37,345 bases of DNA, taken from positions 1 to 37,345 of the forward strand of contig JAGAMB010000056.1 of the NCBI GenBank assembly GCA_017624895.1, written 5' to 3'. The DNA is from Ruminococcus sp. Lineage in GTDB: Bacteria > Bacillota > Clostridia > Oscillospirales > Ruminococcaceae. Position 1 is the stretch's first letter. Each line of letters starts with the position of its first letter. The notes beneath the pieces are model-generated. The model searched no databases. It was not told where the DNA came from and was given only the letters and a program-made list of their open reading frames with translations. The translations under genes and the position numbers were made by a program. Shown in pieces: positions 24,494 through 32,501 of the stretch.

Positions 24494-24844
24494 TTAAGCC
24501 GCGCCGATGAAAATAAAGTCCGAGCCTTTTATGAGTTCTTCACAAAGGCGGAAATATCCCTTCAGAAGTCCCTCTGCAAATTTGAGGATTTTCCCGTCGC
24601 TGTCGTTTATGACCTTTCCGCCGTAGGTATATTCAGAGCGATCCTGCGCCGACAATGCCTGATAGTAGCGGAAATTGGCAATAGCAGCGCAGAGAAAATC
24701 AAGTCTTGGATCTTCTCTGTCGGCATTTTCGAGAATCATACCCTCAACCTCCATAACAGCAGCTTCGATCAGAGGCTCATGCTGTTCTGTGCAGGAATTT
24801 CCGGAAAAAAGGGTAAAAAGAGATTTTATCTTAGGCAAATTCAT
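24494..24844 (-). CDS. Phage head-tail connector-like protein
   Basis: A 116-residue, mainly helical protein with AAGGAGG before the ATG. A first helix (IEAAVMEVEGMILE), RLDFLCAAIANFRYYQALS and a C-terminal helix (ILKFAEGLLKGYFRLCEEL) fit the all-helical gp6/gp15-type connectors that sit under the portal. Position after capsid and protease genes agrees. Weak sequence signal; the call relies on size, helicity and order. Confidence 0.5.
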   Translation of the reverse strand: MNLPKIKSLFTLFSGNSCTEQHEPLIEAAVMEVEGMILENADREDPRLDFLCAAIANFRYYQALSAQDRSEYTYGGKVINDSDGKILKFAEGLLKGYFRLCEELIKGSDFIFIGAA

Positions 24845-24856
24845 AATTTTTCCTCC

Positions 24857-25681
24857 TTAAAGCCTGAAACGTGACATATCCTCTCCATTGGATTTTCCTG
24901 AAAGCTGAACTTCTGTTTCCCTGTGTCTTGTAAGCGCCTCATAGCTTTTTTTAAGAGCTTCAAGCTCTGCTATACTTTTACCTTTTATTGCAGCTTCCGC
25001 CTTTTCCGCAGCCTTTACTCCGCCGCTGAAAAAAGCAAGCTGTCGTATTTCGCGGCAAAGCTCCTCTGTATCAGGGAGTTCAGCAGATGACGGCATTTTT
25101 TCATCGGCACATTCGCTGTATTTCTTTGTAACTCCTGCGTTGACCTGCGCAGGAACTGCCACAAAGCTCCATTCATAAGCGTCGGAAATACCGTCAAGGA
25201 TCGTGTGACATATATTTCCGCCATAGCTTTTTCCGCTGATATGACCGCAGCCTCCCTGTGATTTATCTCTGCCGCATACAGAGCAGACTCTCTTTGCAGC
25301 GGAGCAGGAAATGCTGACCTCCTTTTTAATGCCGCCGTCAATCTCAGCTATGAGATTTTTGTTATCCTCAGTACGCACCATATAGGCGGAGGCTTTGAGG
25401 TATTTGTACGGCTCGCCGTTTTTTGTTGTGCGGCTTTCATCAGTTACAAGCTCCGTGTCATATATTCTCGCAGTCTGATTTGATGTGCTGGGCTTGTGGT
25501 CGAAAATACCCGTTTTGCCGATGAACATTGTGCTGAGAGTATCGAGCGCCTTATCGGAAAAGCGTTCACAGTCACGGTCTATTTCGTTGTCGCAGAGTAT
25601 GACGGAAAAGGTGTAGAGTTCATCTTCTGTAAGCTCCCGACGGGTGAATTTGTTGATTTTATCAAGGGTAGTTTTATCCAT
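24857..25681 (-). CDS. HK97-type prohead protease with a zinc-binding insert
   Basis: A 274-residue protein with AAAGGAGG before the ATG. Residues 25-62 (FSVILCDNEIDRDCERF ... GIFDH) match the first strands of the family and include the catalytic His (H62). EVSIS (121-125) includes the catalytic Ser (S123), and YEWSFVAVPAQV (169-180) is the typical closing strand. Between them lies CSVCGRDKSQGGCGH (133-147), a C-x2-C-x8-C-x-H metal-binding pattern seen in some phage proteases. The C-terminal ~80 residues are helical and may act as scaffold. It cleaves capsid subunits during head maturation. It follows rather than precedes the capsid gene, which is unusual. Confidence 0.8.
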   Translation of the reverse strand: MDKTTLDKINKFTRRELTEDELYTFSVILCDNEIDRDCERFSDKALDTLSTMFIGKTGIFDHKPSTSNQTARIYDTELVTDESRTTKNGEPYKYLKASAYMVRTEDNKNLIAEIDGGIKKEVSISCSAAKRVCSVCGRDKSQGGCGHISGKSYGGNICHTILDGISDAYEWSFVAVPAQVNAGVTKKYSECADEKMPSSAELPDTEELCREIRQLAFFSGGVKAAEKAEAAIKGKSIAELEALKKSYEALTRHRETEVQLSGKSNGEDMSRFRL

Positions 25682-25702
25682 TTTTCCTCCTTTTTTTAAA
25701 AG

Positions 25703-25783
25703 AGCCGTTAGCCTAAAACAGAGCTATTAGCCGTTAGCTTTCAGCCTTTAGCTATGGGCTAACGGCTAATGGCTGACGGCTGA
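25703..25783. repeat. Hairpin-forming GCCGTTAGC repeats between capsid and protease genes
   Basis: AGCCGTTAGC occurs at 25703 and 25729, and the 13-base ATTAGCCGTTAGC (25726-25738) pairs perfectly with GCTAACGGCTAAT (25758-25770) over a 19-nt loop. Further GGCTAA/GGCTGA copies extend to the capsid stop. In the transcript this is a strong stem in the 102-nt gap between capsid and protease. Confidence 0.8.
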
Positions 25784-26740
25784 TTATGAAATAACTATTT
25801 TCTTAACTGCGTCAGGCATAATCTTTCTGAAACCGCAGGTAATTGATACTGTGATCTGATCAAGCTGACGGTCGATAAGCTTGTCTGTTTCCATTACAAG
25901 TCCTGAGCTTGTAACAAATTCAAGTGCAAAATTCTTGTCGATACCGAGGATCGTATTCTGTTCAAGAGCCGATGTTTTTACAAGCTCTGAGCCAAAGGGG
26001 AGAATCATTTTACCGTCAGCAGACAGCTTTGAATCGGAAAGCTGTTCCATAGCCGCAATTTTTGAAGCGTCCGAAGGATTTGCAATAACCGTTGTCATAT
26101 CGAAGCAGTCAAAGCTGCCGTAAAGCTCCGCAAGAGAAGCATAGCTAAGGGAGGCTGCATTTACAGCTGCCGCATCCTCTGCAAGAACGGACATAGCCTT
26201 TTTAACAACCGATACTGCAAGCTTTACACCGATACCGCGGAGCATAACGCCGAATACATCAAGGCGCTGCTTTCTTACAGCCTCATAGGAAGCGTTGATA
26301 AGTCTGCCGTATTTTTCAAGCACTACCGCAGTTTCGCCCTCAGTAACAACTGATTCGGGGAGCTGTACTGTCTGCGCTGTTGCTGAATATTCCGCTGTAT
26401 CATCGAGGACGCAGCCGAGATACTGACCGCTTTCGCATACAGTCTTAACTGCCGTCACAGAAGAAAGAACAGTTCCCTCAAAGCCCTTTGCAATGCTTCT
26501 CTTGACGTATTCGGGGAAAAGCACCGCTGTTTCCGCAGATGTGAAGAATTTTTCCACGCAGTCGCAGTCAGCGCCGCTTACCCTGATATTGAAGCGCTTG
26601 AGCTGTCTTTCAAAAGCGTCCAGAGCTTCAAGCTCCGTACCGATATATGCGGCGGAGGGATCAAGCTCCTCTAAAGCTGCCGTGAAGCTTTTTCCGCTGA
26701 GATTGTACATAGCCTTTTCAAGTTTTACATCATTATACAT
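25784..26740 (-). CDS. Phage major capsid protein (HK97 fold)
   Basis: 318 residues from the ATG at 26740; GGAGGAAA lies just upstream of this ATG and inside the longer in-frame form starting at 26755. The N-terminal ~85 residues (helical, KAMYNLSGKSFTAALEELDP) could be the scaffold-like delta segment. SAETAVLFPEYVKRSIAKGF (~102-121) and the E-loop-like stretch that follows are typical of HK97-type capsids. VSVVKKAMSVLAEDAAAV forms the spine-like helix, and the C-terminus (VSITCGFRKIMPDAVKKIVI) closes the P-domain. It follows the portal gene after 20 nt. Confidence 0.7.
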   Translation of the reverse strand: MYNDVKLEKAMYNLSGKSFTAALEELDPSAAYIGTELEALDAFERQLKRFNIRVSGADCDCVEKFFTSAETAVLFPEYVKRSIAKGFEGTVLSSVTAVKTVCESGQYLGCVLDDTAEYSATAQTVQLPESVVTEGETAVVLEKYGRLINASYEAVRKQRLDVFGVMLRGIGVKLAVSVVKKAMSVLAEDAAAVNAASLSYASLAELYGSFDCFDMTTVIANPSDASKIAAMEQLSDSKLSADGKMILPFGSELVKTSALEQNTILGIDKNFALEFVTSSGLVMETDKLIDRQLDQITVSITCGFRKIMPDAVKKIVIS

Positions 26741-26760
26741 ATAAATTTCCTCCATAATAA

Positions 26761-27891
26761 TTATTCGCAGGTTTTTAGCCTTGCCTCAATTTCTGCCGCC
26801 CTTGCGTTGATGAGTCTTGTTTCAGCAAGAACGGATTCGTCCTGTAAATTGATATTGTTCCATTCAACGGAGCATTTTCCGCCGAAGCCCTGTGATTTCA
26901 GAAAAGCGTTGCCGATATCGCACAGAACAGGGGTGATAAGACGGCGGTAGTATTCCAGCTCTGAGGTGAGAATATCCGCCTGCTGTGATGACATACGCTC
27001 TGTTGAGCTCCAGGTAAGTCCCAGAAGAAACGGCGGTATTGCAAGCTTTGCAACTATCTGCTCCAGAAGCTGGCGGACAGGTATTTCCGTATCAATAAGC
27101 TGATTTTCAGCGCCGATAACCTTTATGTCAACGTCGCCTACAGCTATGAAGTCTTTTACCTGACCATATTTCGCAGAATTCATACCGTCCGCCCATTCCC
27201 GCGCGATCTGCATTGCACGTTCCTTTGACTGTATAAACTCCCCTGAACCCTCTGTAGGCTTGTATGTCACCGCATACCGCACATTGCCCACTCGGTCATA
27301 ATTCTGCCCTATACATTGATATATCCGAAGAAGTATGCTGCTTATTGCAGGAAGTCCGCGGAGAAGCGAATTTCCGCCTGTAAGCGCCGCATAGACAATG
27401 CGTTCGGGATGTTTTACAGCTTTGCAGGTATTATCGGCACATCTTACAGCATATCGCCTGTCAAAAGGAGTTGCTCCCTGACTTATGACAATTTTCGTGC
27501 TGTCGCCGTTCCACAAGCCGGCTATTGTCCTTTCGCTGTCGTTGAGGACTATTTCTCCCACCGCACTTCCGTAGGTGAGCAGATTGTCAAGAAAGGTATC
27601 AGCAAAGCAGTTAATTGACTTTCCGTGAAGTCCGACGGGAACAGTTTCACAGAAGCTGTCAAGCTCCCCCTGATATCTTTTTTCAGAGCTGATAAGCCGA
27701 AATCCACCGGTAAGACGGACAATCTTCATTATTGCCGCGTCAATGACGGGGACGGCATATCTCAGCCTGTCGAACAGCTCCTTTTCGAAGGGCGAGGCAT
27801 CATTGGGCAGAGTCAGCATTGAGCTTGTTTCCCTTGCCGCCTGATATAACTCAGGAGCTGCTCTTGGTGTTTTTTTCTTGAATAGTTTCAT
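26761..27891 (-). CDS. Phage portal protein
   Basis: A 376-residue protein, in the usual portal range, with GGAGG 4 nt before the ATG. It starts with a basic segment (KLFKKKTPRAAPELY), then RLRYAVPVIDAAIMKIVRLTG, a helix-strand pattern common to portals. LPAISSILLRIYQC (~184-197) and the later region IPVRQLLEQIVAKLAIPPFLLG (~272-293) with ERMSSQQADILTSELEYYRRLI match the conserved helix, Pro-Pro-x-x-L-G turn and stem of clostridial portals. The dodecameric ring admits DNA from terminase into the head. The gene lies 53 nt after large terminase. Confidence 0.82.
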   Translation of the reverse strand: MKLFKKKTPRAAPELYQAARETSSMLTLPNDASPFEKELFDRLRYAVPVIDAAIMKIVRLTGGFRLISSEKRYQGELDSFCETVPVGLHGKSINCFADTFLDNLLTYGSAVGEIVLNDSERTIAGLWNGDSTKIVISQGATPFDRRYAVRCADNTCKAVKHPERIVYAALTGGNSLLRGLPAISSILLRIYQCIGQNYDRVGNVRYAVTYKPTEGSGEFIQSKERAMQIAREWADGMNSAKYGQVKDFIAVGDVDIKVIGAENQLIDTEIPVRQLLEQIVAKLAIPPFLLGLTWSSTERMSSQQADILTSELEYYRRLITPVLCDIGNAFLKSQGFGGKCSVEWNNINLQDESVLAETRLINARAAEIEARLKTCE

Positions 27892-27944
27892 TTTACCTCC
27901 ATTTGATGATATTGGAAATCAGGCGGATAATTTTTGCTGTTATC

Positions 27945-29189
27945 TCACCGCGTAATTGACATTGCAAAGAAATCATCTGATTTCTCGTTAAGCATAGCCG
28001 TTACAAAATACCGCATATCATCCATTGAGTGGTCGTTTTCCTTAATGGGAGCGTCGGTGCCTGCCTTTGACGACCAGCGGTATAAAGAAAATTCGCGTAT
28101 GATATCCTTGCAGGATTCGTGAAATTTCAGCTTATTCTCTTTCAGAGCCGCCGCCACTCTGCGTATACCTGCAATTACATCGTTATCAGCCTTTACAACG
28201 TGAAATTTTCCGTGCCGCCTGATGCACTCGATAAAGCTTGCCGCAGAGGGATCAATAATGACCTTTTCAATGGCGAAATCTCCTGCAAGCGCTTCAAGAG
28301 CTGCATAATGCTCCTCGTCAGTTCGTGACTGTCCCTCTTTTCGTGAGTCGTAGTAATATTCTCTCAGGCGATACCATACACCGCCGCTATATCCCCATAA
28401 TCCGAATGAGGAGGGATTGACTGTGCCGTAATCGCAGGAAATGACATACCTCTCACATTGAGGACAAGCTGAAAAGATATGCTTTTCAGGGGAGAACATC
28501 GTGTAAACAGTTCCCTCGGAGGCAGTCCATTTCCCCAGAACATAGCGATCATAAAATGCTCCTGAATACAGCCTTTTGTAGCGATTTTTCAGCTCCTCCG
28601 ACAATGACGGGTTATCGTCCATTGTAAAATGGATATACAGCGCTTTTTTGCTGTCCGCCTTTCTGATCCATTCATTGTAGAACCAGTGGGAGGGATTGTC
28701 GGGATTGCAGTTGAACCACATTTTCGAACCGTTTACAGAGCATCGTGCAAGCGCCTGTTCCACAAAGGAACGCGGCATCAGCGCAACCTCGTCAAGGAAT
28801 ACGCCCGAAAGAGTGATACCCTGAATAAGTGCCGCAGAGCTTTCATCGCGTCCGCCGAAGAAATAAAACCGATTTTGTCTGCCGCTGAAGCTGATATCAA
28901 CATAGCTGCGGCTGACCTTTTCCTGACAGACCATACCGATATCACCGAGCATAGGCAATAGTGGAGTTATGACATTTCGCCGCAGGGAGGTCACAGTCTT
29001 ACCGCAAACTGCAAAAGCTCCCCCATTGAAGCTGCTCATAGCCCATATTACGAAACCCAGCGACATTGACATAGTTTTGCCGCTTCTGACAGCGCCGTCG
29101 CAGATGATAGCGTCATACTGCGAATACTTTTTATCAAGCCACCAGTTCATTGTAAGCCGCTGTTTTTTTGAAAGCTCAGTAATTCTCAT
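27945..29189 (-). CDS. Terminase large subunit (PBSX-like)
   Basis: 414 residues from the ATG at 29189; a TTG 36 nt further upstream is possible, and neither start has a strong ribosome site. ATPase motifs: GAVRSGKT (32-39), GVFLDEVALM with Walker B Asp-Glu (D133/E134), and the coupling motif FNCNPDNPSHWFY (159-171). Nuclease acidic residues: D253 (SCDYGTVNPSS), D313 (VIIDPSA) and D390/D391 (DHSMDDMRYF). All catalytic residues are present, so packaging and cutting activity could be retained. It overlaps the small-subunit gene by 14 nt. Confidence 0.93.
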   Translation of the reverse strand: MRITELSKKQRLTMNWWLDKKYSQYDAIICDGAVRSGKTMSMSLGFVIWAMSSFNGGAFAVCGKTVTSLRRNVITPLLPMLGDIGMVCQEKVSRSYVDISFSGRQNRFYFFGGRDESSAALIQGITLSGVFLDEVALMPRSFVEQALARCSVNGSKMWFNCNPDNPSHWFYNEWIRKADSKKALYIHFTMDDNPSLSEELKNRYKRLYSGAFYDRYVLGKWTASEGTVYTMFSPEKHIFSACPQCERYVISCDYGTVNPSSFGLWGYSGGVWYRLREYYYDSRKEGQSRTDEEHYAALEALAGDFAIEKVIIDPSAASFIECIRRHGKFHVVKADNDVIAGIRRVAAALKENKLKFHESCKDIIREFSLYRWSSKAGTDAPIKENDHSMDDMRYFVTAMLNEKSDDFFAMSITR

Positions 29190-29664
29190 AGTCACTATCG
29201 CTGTTGGAAGCGGAAAGTGCCTCAATCAGACCTGCCGCAGTATTTCTGCCGTCCTGTGCCATTTCCAGCTCATACAGCTTTTCAAGAGCTTTCAGGCGGT
29301 CAAAGAGCTTTATCTCCACACCGCCGCCCTTATCTCTCTTGATTTCGGAAACATTGAACAGATCGAGCTTTCCGATAATTTCCGCAGGTGGAAGCTCCTC
29401 CGCAAAGGCAAGCGTTACAGCGTCCCTGCAGCTTCCGAAAGCGAGCCGTTTTAAGCCTGCCCTGACCGTTGAAGCGTCGGAAAAAGCTCTTGTTACAGCA
29501 GCTATCATCTCGCGGCAATCCGTGTCATTAAGACAATCCGCAGCATTTTTCAGAGCCGTACTTTGCGGGTAACCTGCTTTCACAGCGGCTTCTTCAGGAT
29601 TACCCAGCACGACATACTGACAGCAGAAGTTATACCTCCTTTTATCAATATTTTTTTCAGCCAT
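29176..29664 (-). CDS. Terminase small subunit
   Basis: 162 residues from the ATG at 29664 with AGGAGG 9 nt upstream; a GTG at 29685 is less likely. RRYNFCCQYVVLGNPEEAAV followed by KAGYPQSTALKNA (~8-40) is the helix-turn-helix DNA-recognition segment of the family (Phe-Cys..Tyr..G-N..A-A..A-G-Y). The central part is helical, ending LFDRLKALEKLYELE. It selects DNA for packaging. First gene of the cassette; an AT-rich gap of 301 nt separates it from the divergent glycerophosphotransferase gene. Confidence 0.85.
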   Translation of the reverse strand: MAEKNIDKRRYNFCCQYVVLGNPEEAAVKAGYPQSTALKNAADCLNDTDCREMIAAVTRAFSDASTVRAGLKRLAFGSCRDAVTLAFAEELPPAEIIGKLDLFNVSEIKRDKGGGVEIKLFDRLKALEKLYELEMAQDGRNTAAGLIEALSASNSDSDYENY

Positions 29665-29834
29665 TGGCGTTACACCTCCTCTCACTAAAGGGCAGGAACG
29701 GGCATTTTTTCAACGCAAAACAGTTGAATATTGAAAAATAATTTTTATTTTCCACGTTTTAACTGAATTTAAACAGATGAAAATGTTAATAAAGCACAAA
29801 AATATTGATATATTTTTAACGAACTTTGATGCTC

Positions 29835-29863
29835 ATTATAGTGGCAGATATTGATTGAACTAA
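29835..29863 (-). promoter_or_regulatory. Possible promoter of the phage cassette
   Basis: On the minus strand a TATAAT (29840-29835) lies about 170 nt upstream of the small-terminase ATG. The -35 at 17 nt (TTAGTT) is weak, so an activator may be needed or the promoter may be elsewhere in the AT-rich gap. Confidence 0.35.
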
Positions 29864-29883
29864 ATCATAATAATTCCCGAATA

Positions 29884-29913
29884 TTGACATAACCCCCTCA
29901 TATATGCTATAAT
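29884..29913 (+). promoter_or_regulatory. Strong sigma-A promoter of the cell-wall operon
   Basis: Perfect TTGACA (29884-29889), an 18-nt spacer and perfect TATAAT (29908-29913) with an extended -10 TGC, 52 nt before the ATG at 29966. Confidence 0.85.
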
Positions 29914-29965
29914 ATTGAGGATAATAAGGATATCTTATACATCTGTTGAAAGAAAGGAAAAAGAA

Positions 29966-31684
29966 ATGTCAGAAATGATAAATAAGCTGAGAGACAGTTT
30001 TTTCAGACGTTATATTGCCCACGAGTACGCAAAGGCTATGCAGCTTGAAACGGAGAGAAACAAGGTGATCTGCTGCGATTTTATTGTCGAGGCTGATACC
30101 TCTCCACAGGACGAGTTTGAGCTTTTCAAATATCTCTACAAAAACGGAAGGGATAACTTTGAGCCGTACTATATAATAAATGAAAAATGTGCGGCATATG
30201 CTGAAATAAAGGCGGAATACGGCGACAGCATTATTGCCTATTCTCCCGAAAAAATTGAGGAATTTGCCTTTACGCTGAAAGAGCTGTTCAAGACAGTCAA
30301 GTTCATCTGCGGCGGATTTCAGGTGCTTCACTCCCTCCGTCTTGGTATAACCGAAGCTGTAAAGCGCAGTCAATACGTGTATTCAATTTTCACACAGCAC
30401 GGCATAACCTTTTTCAAGGACGATTTCATTTCGCAGGCATCATACAGCTCGTTCCTTTTTGACAAGCTTATGATAAGCAACGACTTTGAAAAGAAAATTT
30501 TTATGGAGCGCGGCTGCTATGCCGAGGAAAATCTCATAAAGAACGGACTTTTCCGCTGGGATTTACTGAGTGCCGATAATGCGGTTTCTGAAAAGTCGAT
30601 ATTCATATATTTCACACACCGCCGATATCTCAAAAATATTGAAGAATCGGAGCTTAAAAACACCGTATATGTTAAAACTATACTGGGACTTCTTGAAAAT
30701 CCCCGATTTAAAAAATTTGTGGAGGACAACGGCTATACTCTGAAAATTGCTCTCCACCACAGCGTATTGCAGGCTTGCGGAAGCGGACTCCTTGAGGGCG
30801 TTCACATTCTGGAGGACGAAGAAATTGCGGACGCTAAAAAGAATGCGTCAATACTCATTACGGATTATTCCTCAATGTGCTTTGAAATGTGGTTCCAGCA
30901 CAAGCCATCGATCTTCCTCAATATTCCTGACGGTGAGGACTGCATAAATTACGGTCACAAAACAGACCTTGCAGATCCATATGGACCTAAGAGGGAGTAT
31001 ATTTTCAACATAGTTGAAACTGTTGACGAGTGTATGGATAAGCTGGAGGACTATCACAGCACAGGCTTTAAACTGAAGCCTGATGAAAAGAAAAAGCGTG
31101 ACGCGTTCTTCTATTACAATGGCGGTTTCTGTCAGCGCTTCTATAAATATCTTCTTGATATGAAAAAGAGTGTGAAAAAGCTTTATCAGATGCCCATAAA
31201 TACCACCGTAAGCTTTGCCAGATATCCGGAAATGGAGATATACAGCGTTGAAATGCCCTCTGAGGCAGGCAGATGGATCGTCCGCAAAAAGGCATTTATC
31301 CGCTTTTTTGTGCCGAAGTGGGACAAAGGACTTGCGGTACAGCTTTATTTTGAGCCATATTTGCTTGATAAGCAGAATAATATCGGCGTGAAGATACTTG
31401 CAAACGGCAGAAAGGTGTACAGCGGCAATGTGACAAAGCGTGAAAACGGACATATTGCCTTTGACATTCCAAGTGAGTACATCGGTTCTGACGGAAGAAT
31501 TGAGATAGGTTTCAGATTTTCCAATGTTTACCCAAGAAACAAGCTGAACAAGTCGGCGGCTAATGATAAACGATATCTTTCCCTGCGGCTTATTGATATG
31601 GACATATACGAAAAATCAGATAAATCGGCAGAAATGCTGAAAAATCTGCGTGTTGACCGTGAATATGAAAATAAGTCGGAATAA
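29966..31684 (+). CDS. CDP-glycerol glycerophosphotransferase-family protein with a C-terminal beta domain
   Basis: 572 residues from the ATG at 29966 (AAAGGAAAA upstream; the longer in-frame form lies on the promoter). The N-terminal ~390 residues match the TagB/TagF family: GTs with FTQHGITFFKDD (~142-153), a middle KIALHHSV (~257-264), and ILITDYSSMCFEMWFQHKPSIF (~293-314), the donor-binding motif. Residues ~420-565 form an added beta-rich domain (RWIVRKKAFIRFFVP; IEIGFRFSNVYPRNKLN) that I cannot name. The enzyme would add poly(glycerol or ribitol-phosphate) or a capsule-like polymer on an undecaprenyl lipid at the membrane's inner face. The adjacent ABC genes would export the product. Confidence 0.8.
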   Translation: MSEMINKLRDSFFRRYIAHEYAKAMQLETERNKVICCDFIVEADTSPQDEFELFKYLYKNGRDNFEPYYIINEKCAAYAEIKAEYGDSIIAYSPEKIEEFAFTLKELFKTVKFICGGFQVLHSLRLGITEAVKRSQYVYSIFTQHGITFFKDDFISQASYSSFLFDKLMISNDFEKKIFMERGCYAEENLIKNGLFRWDLLSADNAVSEKSIFIYFTHRRYLKNIEESELKNTVYVKTILGLLENPRFKKFVEDNGYTLKIALHHSVLQACGSGLLEGVHILEDEEIADAKKNASILITDYSSMCFEMWFQHKPSIFLNIPDGEDCINYGHKTDLADPYGPKREYIFNIVETVDECMDKLEDYHSTGFKLKPDEKKKRDAFFYYNGGFCQRFYKYLLDMKKSVKKLYQMPINTTVSFARYPEMEIYSVEMPSEAGRWIVRKKAFIRFFVPKWDKGLAVQLYFEPYLLDKQNNIGVKILANGRKVYSGNVTKRENGHIAFDIPSEYIGSDGRIEIGFRFSNVYPRNKLNKSAANDKRYLSLRLIDMDIYEKSDKSAEMLKNLRVDREYENKSE

Positions 31685-31695
31685 GGGGTGGACAG

Positions 31696-32484
31696 ATGTT
31701 TGGAAAAATAGCGGCTCAGATACAGCAGTTAAAAAAGTATCAGTTTTTGTTTTCGGAGCTTGTAAAAAGAGATTTCAAGAAAAAGTACAAGCGAACCGTT
31801 CTCGGTATGGTATGGAGCATACTTTCTCCTCTTATGCAGCTTGCGGTAATGGCGGTTGTGTTCACGAAATTTTTCGGACGCAATACAGAGCATTATATAA
31901 TATATCTCTTTTCGGGAAATCTGGTATTTTCCTTTTATAAGGACGCCACAAACGGCGGAATGCACGCTCTTATGCAGAACGCAAATATTATAAAGAAAAT
32001 CAACGTTCCGAAATATCTGTTTATGATTTCGAAGGAGGTTTCCTCCTGCATAAACTTTGGTCTGACGCTGATAATATACTTCCTGTTTGTGGCAATTGAC
32101 GGAATACCCTTTTCATTCAGATTTTTTGCCCTGCTTTATCCCATAGCCTGTCTTGTTATATTCAATATCGGAGTAGGCTTTATATTATCGGCAATGTTTG
32201 TTATATTCAAAGATGTTCAGTATTTATACGATATCTTCACACAGCTTTTGATGTATCTTTCGGCTATATTTTATACCATTGACGCATATTCTGATAAGAT
32301 ACAGATGCTGTTTTATCTCAACCCCGTGTTCACCTATATAGATTATTTCAGAAGCGTAGTAATCAACGGAGCTATACCCGGCGCGGTTCATCATCTGCTT
32401 TGTGCCGGATATGCTTTAGTTGCCCTGTTTGTAGGAATGTTCATCTACAAGAAATACAACTATAAGTTTATGTATTATATCTGA
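31696..32484 (+). CDS. ABC-2 exporter permease for surface polymer (TagG-like)
   Basis: A 262-residue protein with GGTGG before the ATG. It starts with an amphipathic stretch ending LVKRDFKKKYKRTVLGMVWS, the signature entry of TagG/Wzm-type permeases, followed by about six membrane helices (e.g. MQLAVMAVVFTKFFG, FGLTLIIYFLFVAI, VIFNIGVGFILSAMFVIF). NPVFTYIDYFRSVV near 216 is the usual periplasmic loop. It pairs with the ATPase 17 nt downstream to move undecaprenyl-linked teichoic acid or capsule-type polymer across the membrane. Confidence 0.88.
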   Translation: MFGKIAAQIQQLKKYQFLFSELVKRDFKKKYKRTVLGMVWSILSPLMQLAVMAVVFTKFFGRNTEHYIIYLFSGNLVFSFYKDATNGGMHALMQNANIIKKINVPKYLFMISKEVSSCINFGLTLIIYFLFVAIDGIPFSFRFFALLYPIACLVIFNIGVGFILSAMFVIFKDVQYLYDIFTQLLMYLSAIFYTIDAYSDKIQMLFYLNPVFTYIDYFRSVVINGAIPGAVHHLLCAGYALVALFVGMFIYKKYNYKFMYYI

Positions 32485-32501
32485 TACGGAGGCAGAAAAA
32501 A

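Larger units (their letters stand above)
22722..29840 (-). mobile_element. Compact phage-derived packaging/capsid/tail cassette
   Basis: Nine consecutive minus-strand genes: small terminase, large terminase, portal, major capsid, prohead protease, three small head/tail proteins and a hub-like protein. All are open, with good ribosome sites and small gaps or overlaps, followed by one terminator. No integrase, repressor, replication, tape-measure, sheath, fibre or lysis gene is present, and I see no attachment repeats at the edges. Base and codon use look like those of the flanks. It could be a domesticated prophage remnant, a gene-transfer-agent-like locus, or a capsid cassette that depends on genes elsewhere. 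Confidence 0.8.

Noticed and set aside
25703-25783. CRISPR-like short repeats
   Set aside because: The spacing is irregular, units are partly inverted and there are no cas genes; a hairpin repeat explains it better.
22770-29664. Extracellular contractile injection system
   Set aside because: Terminase, portal, capsid and prohead protease are present, and no sheath or AAA+ ATPase is seen; this is a DNA-packaging phage cassette.
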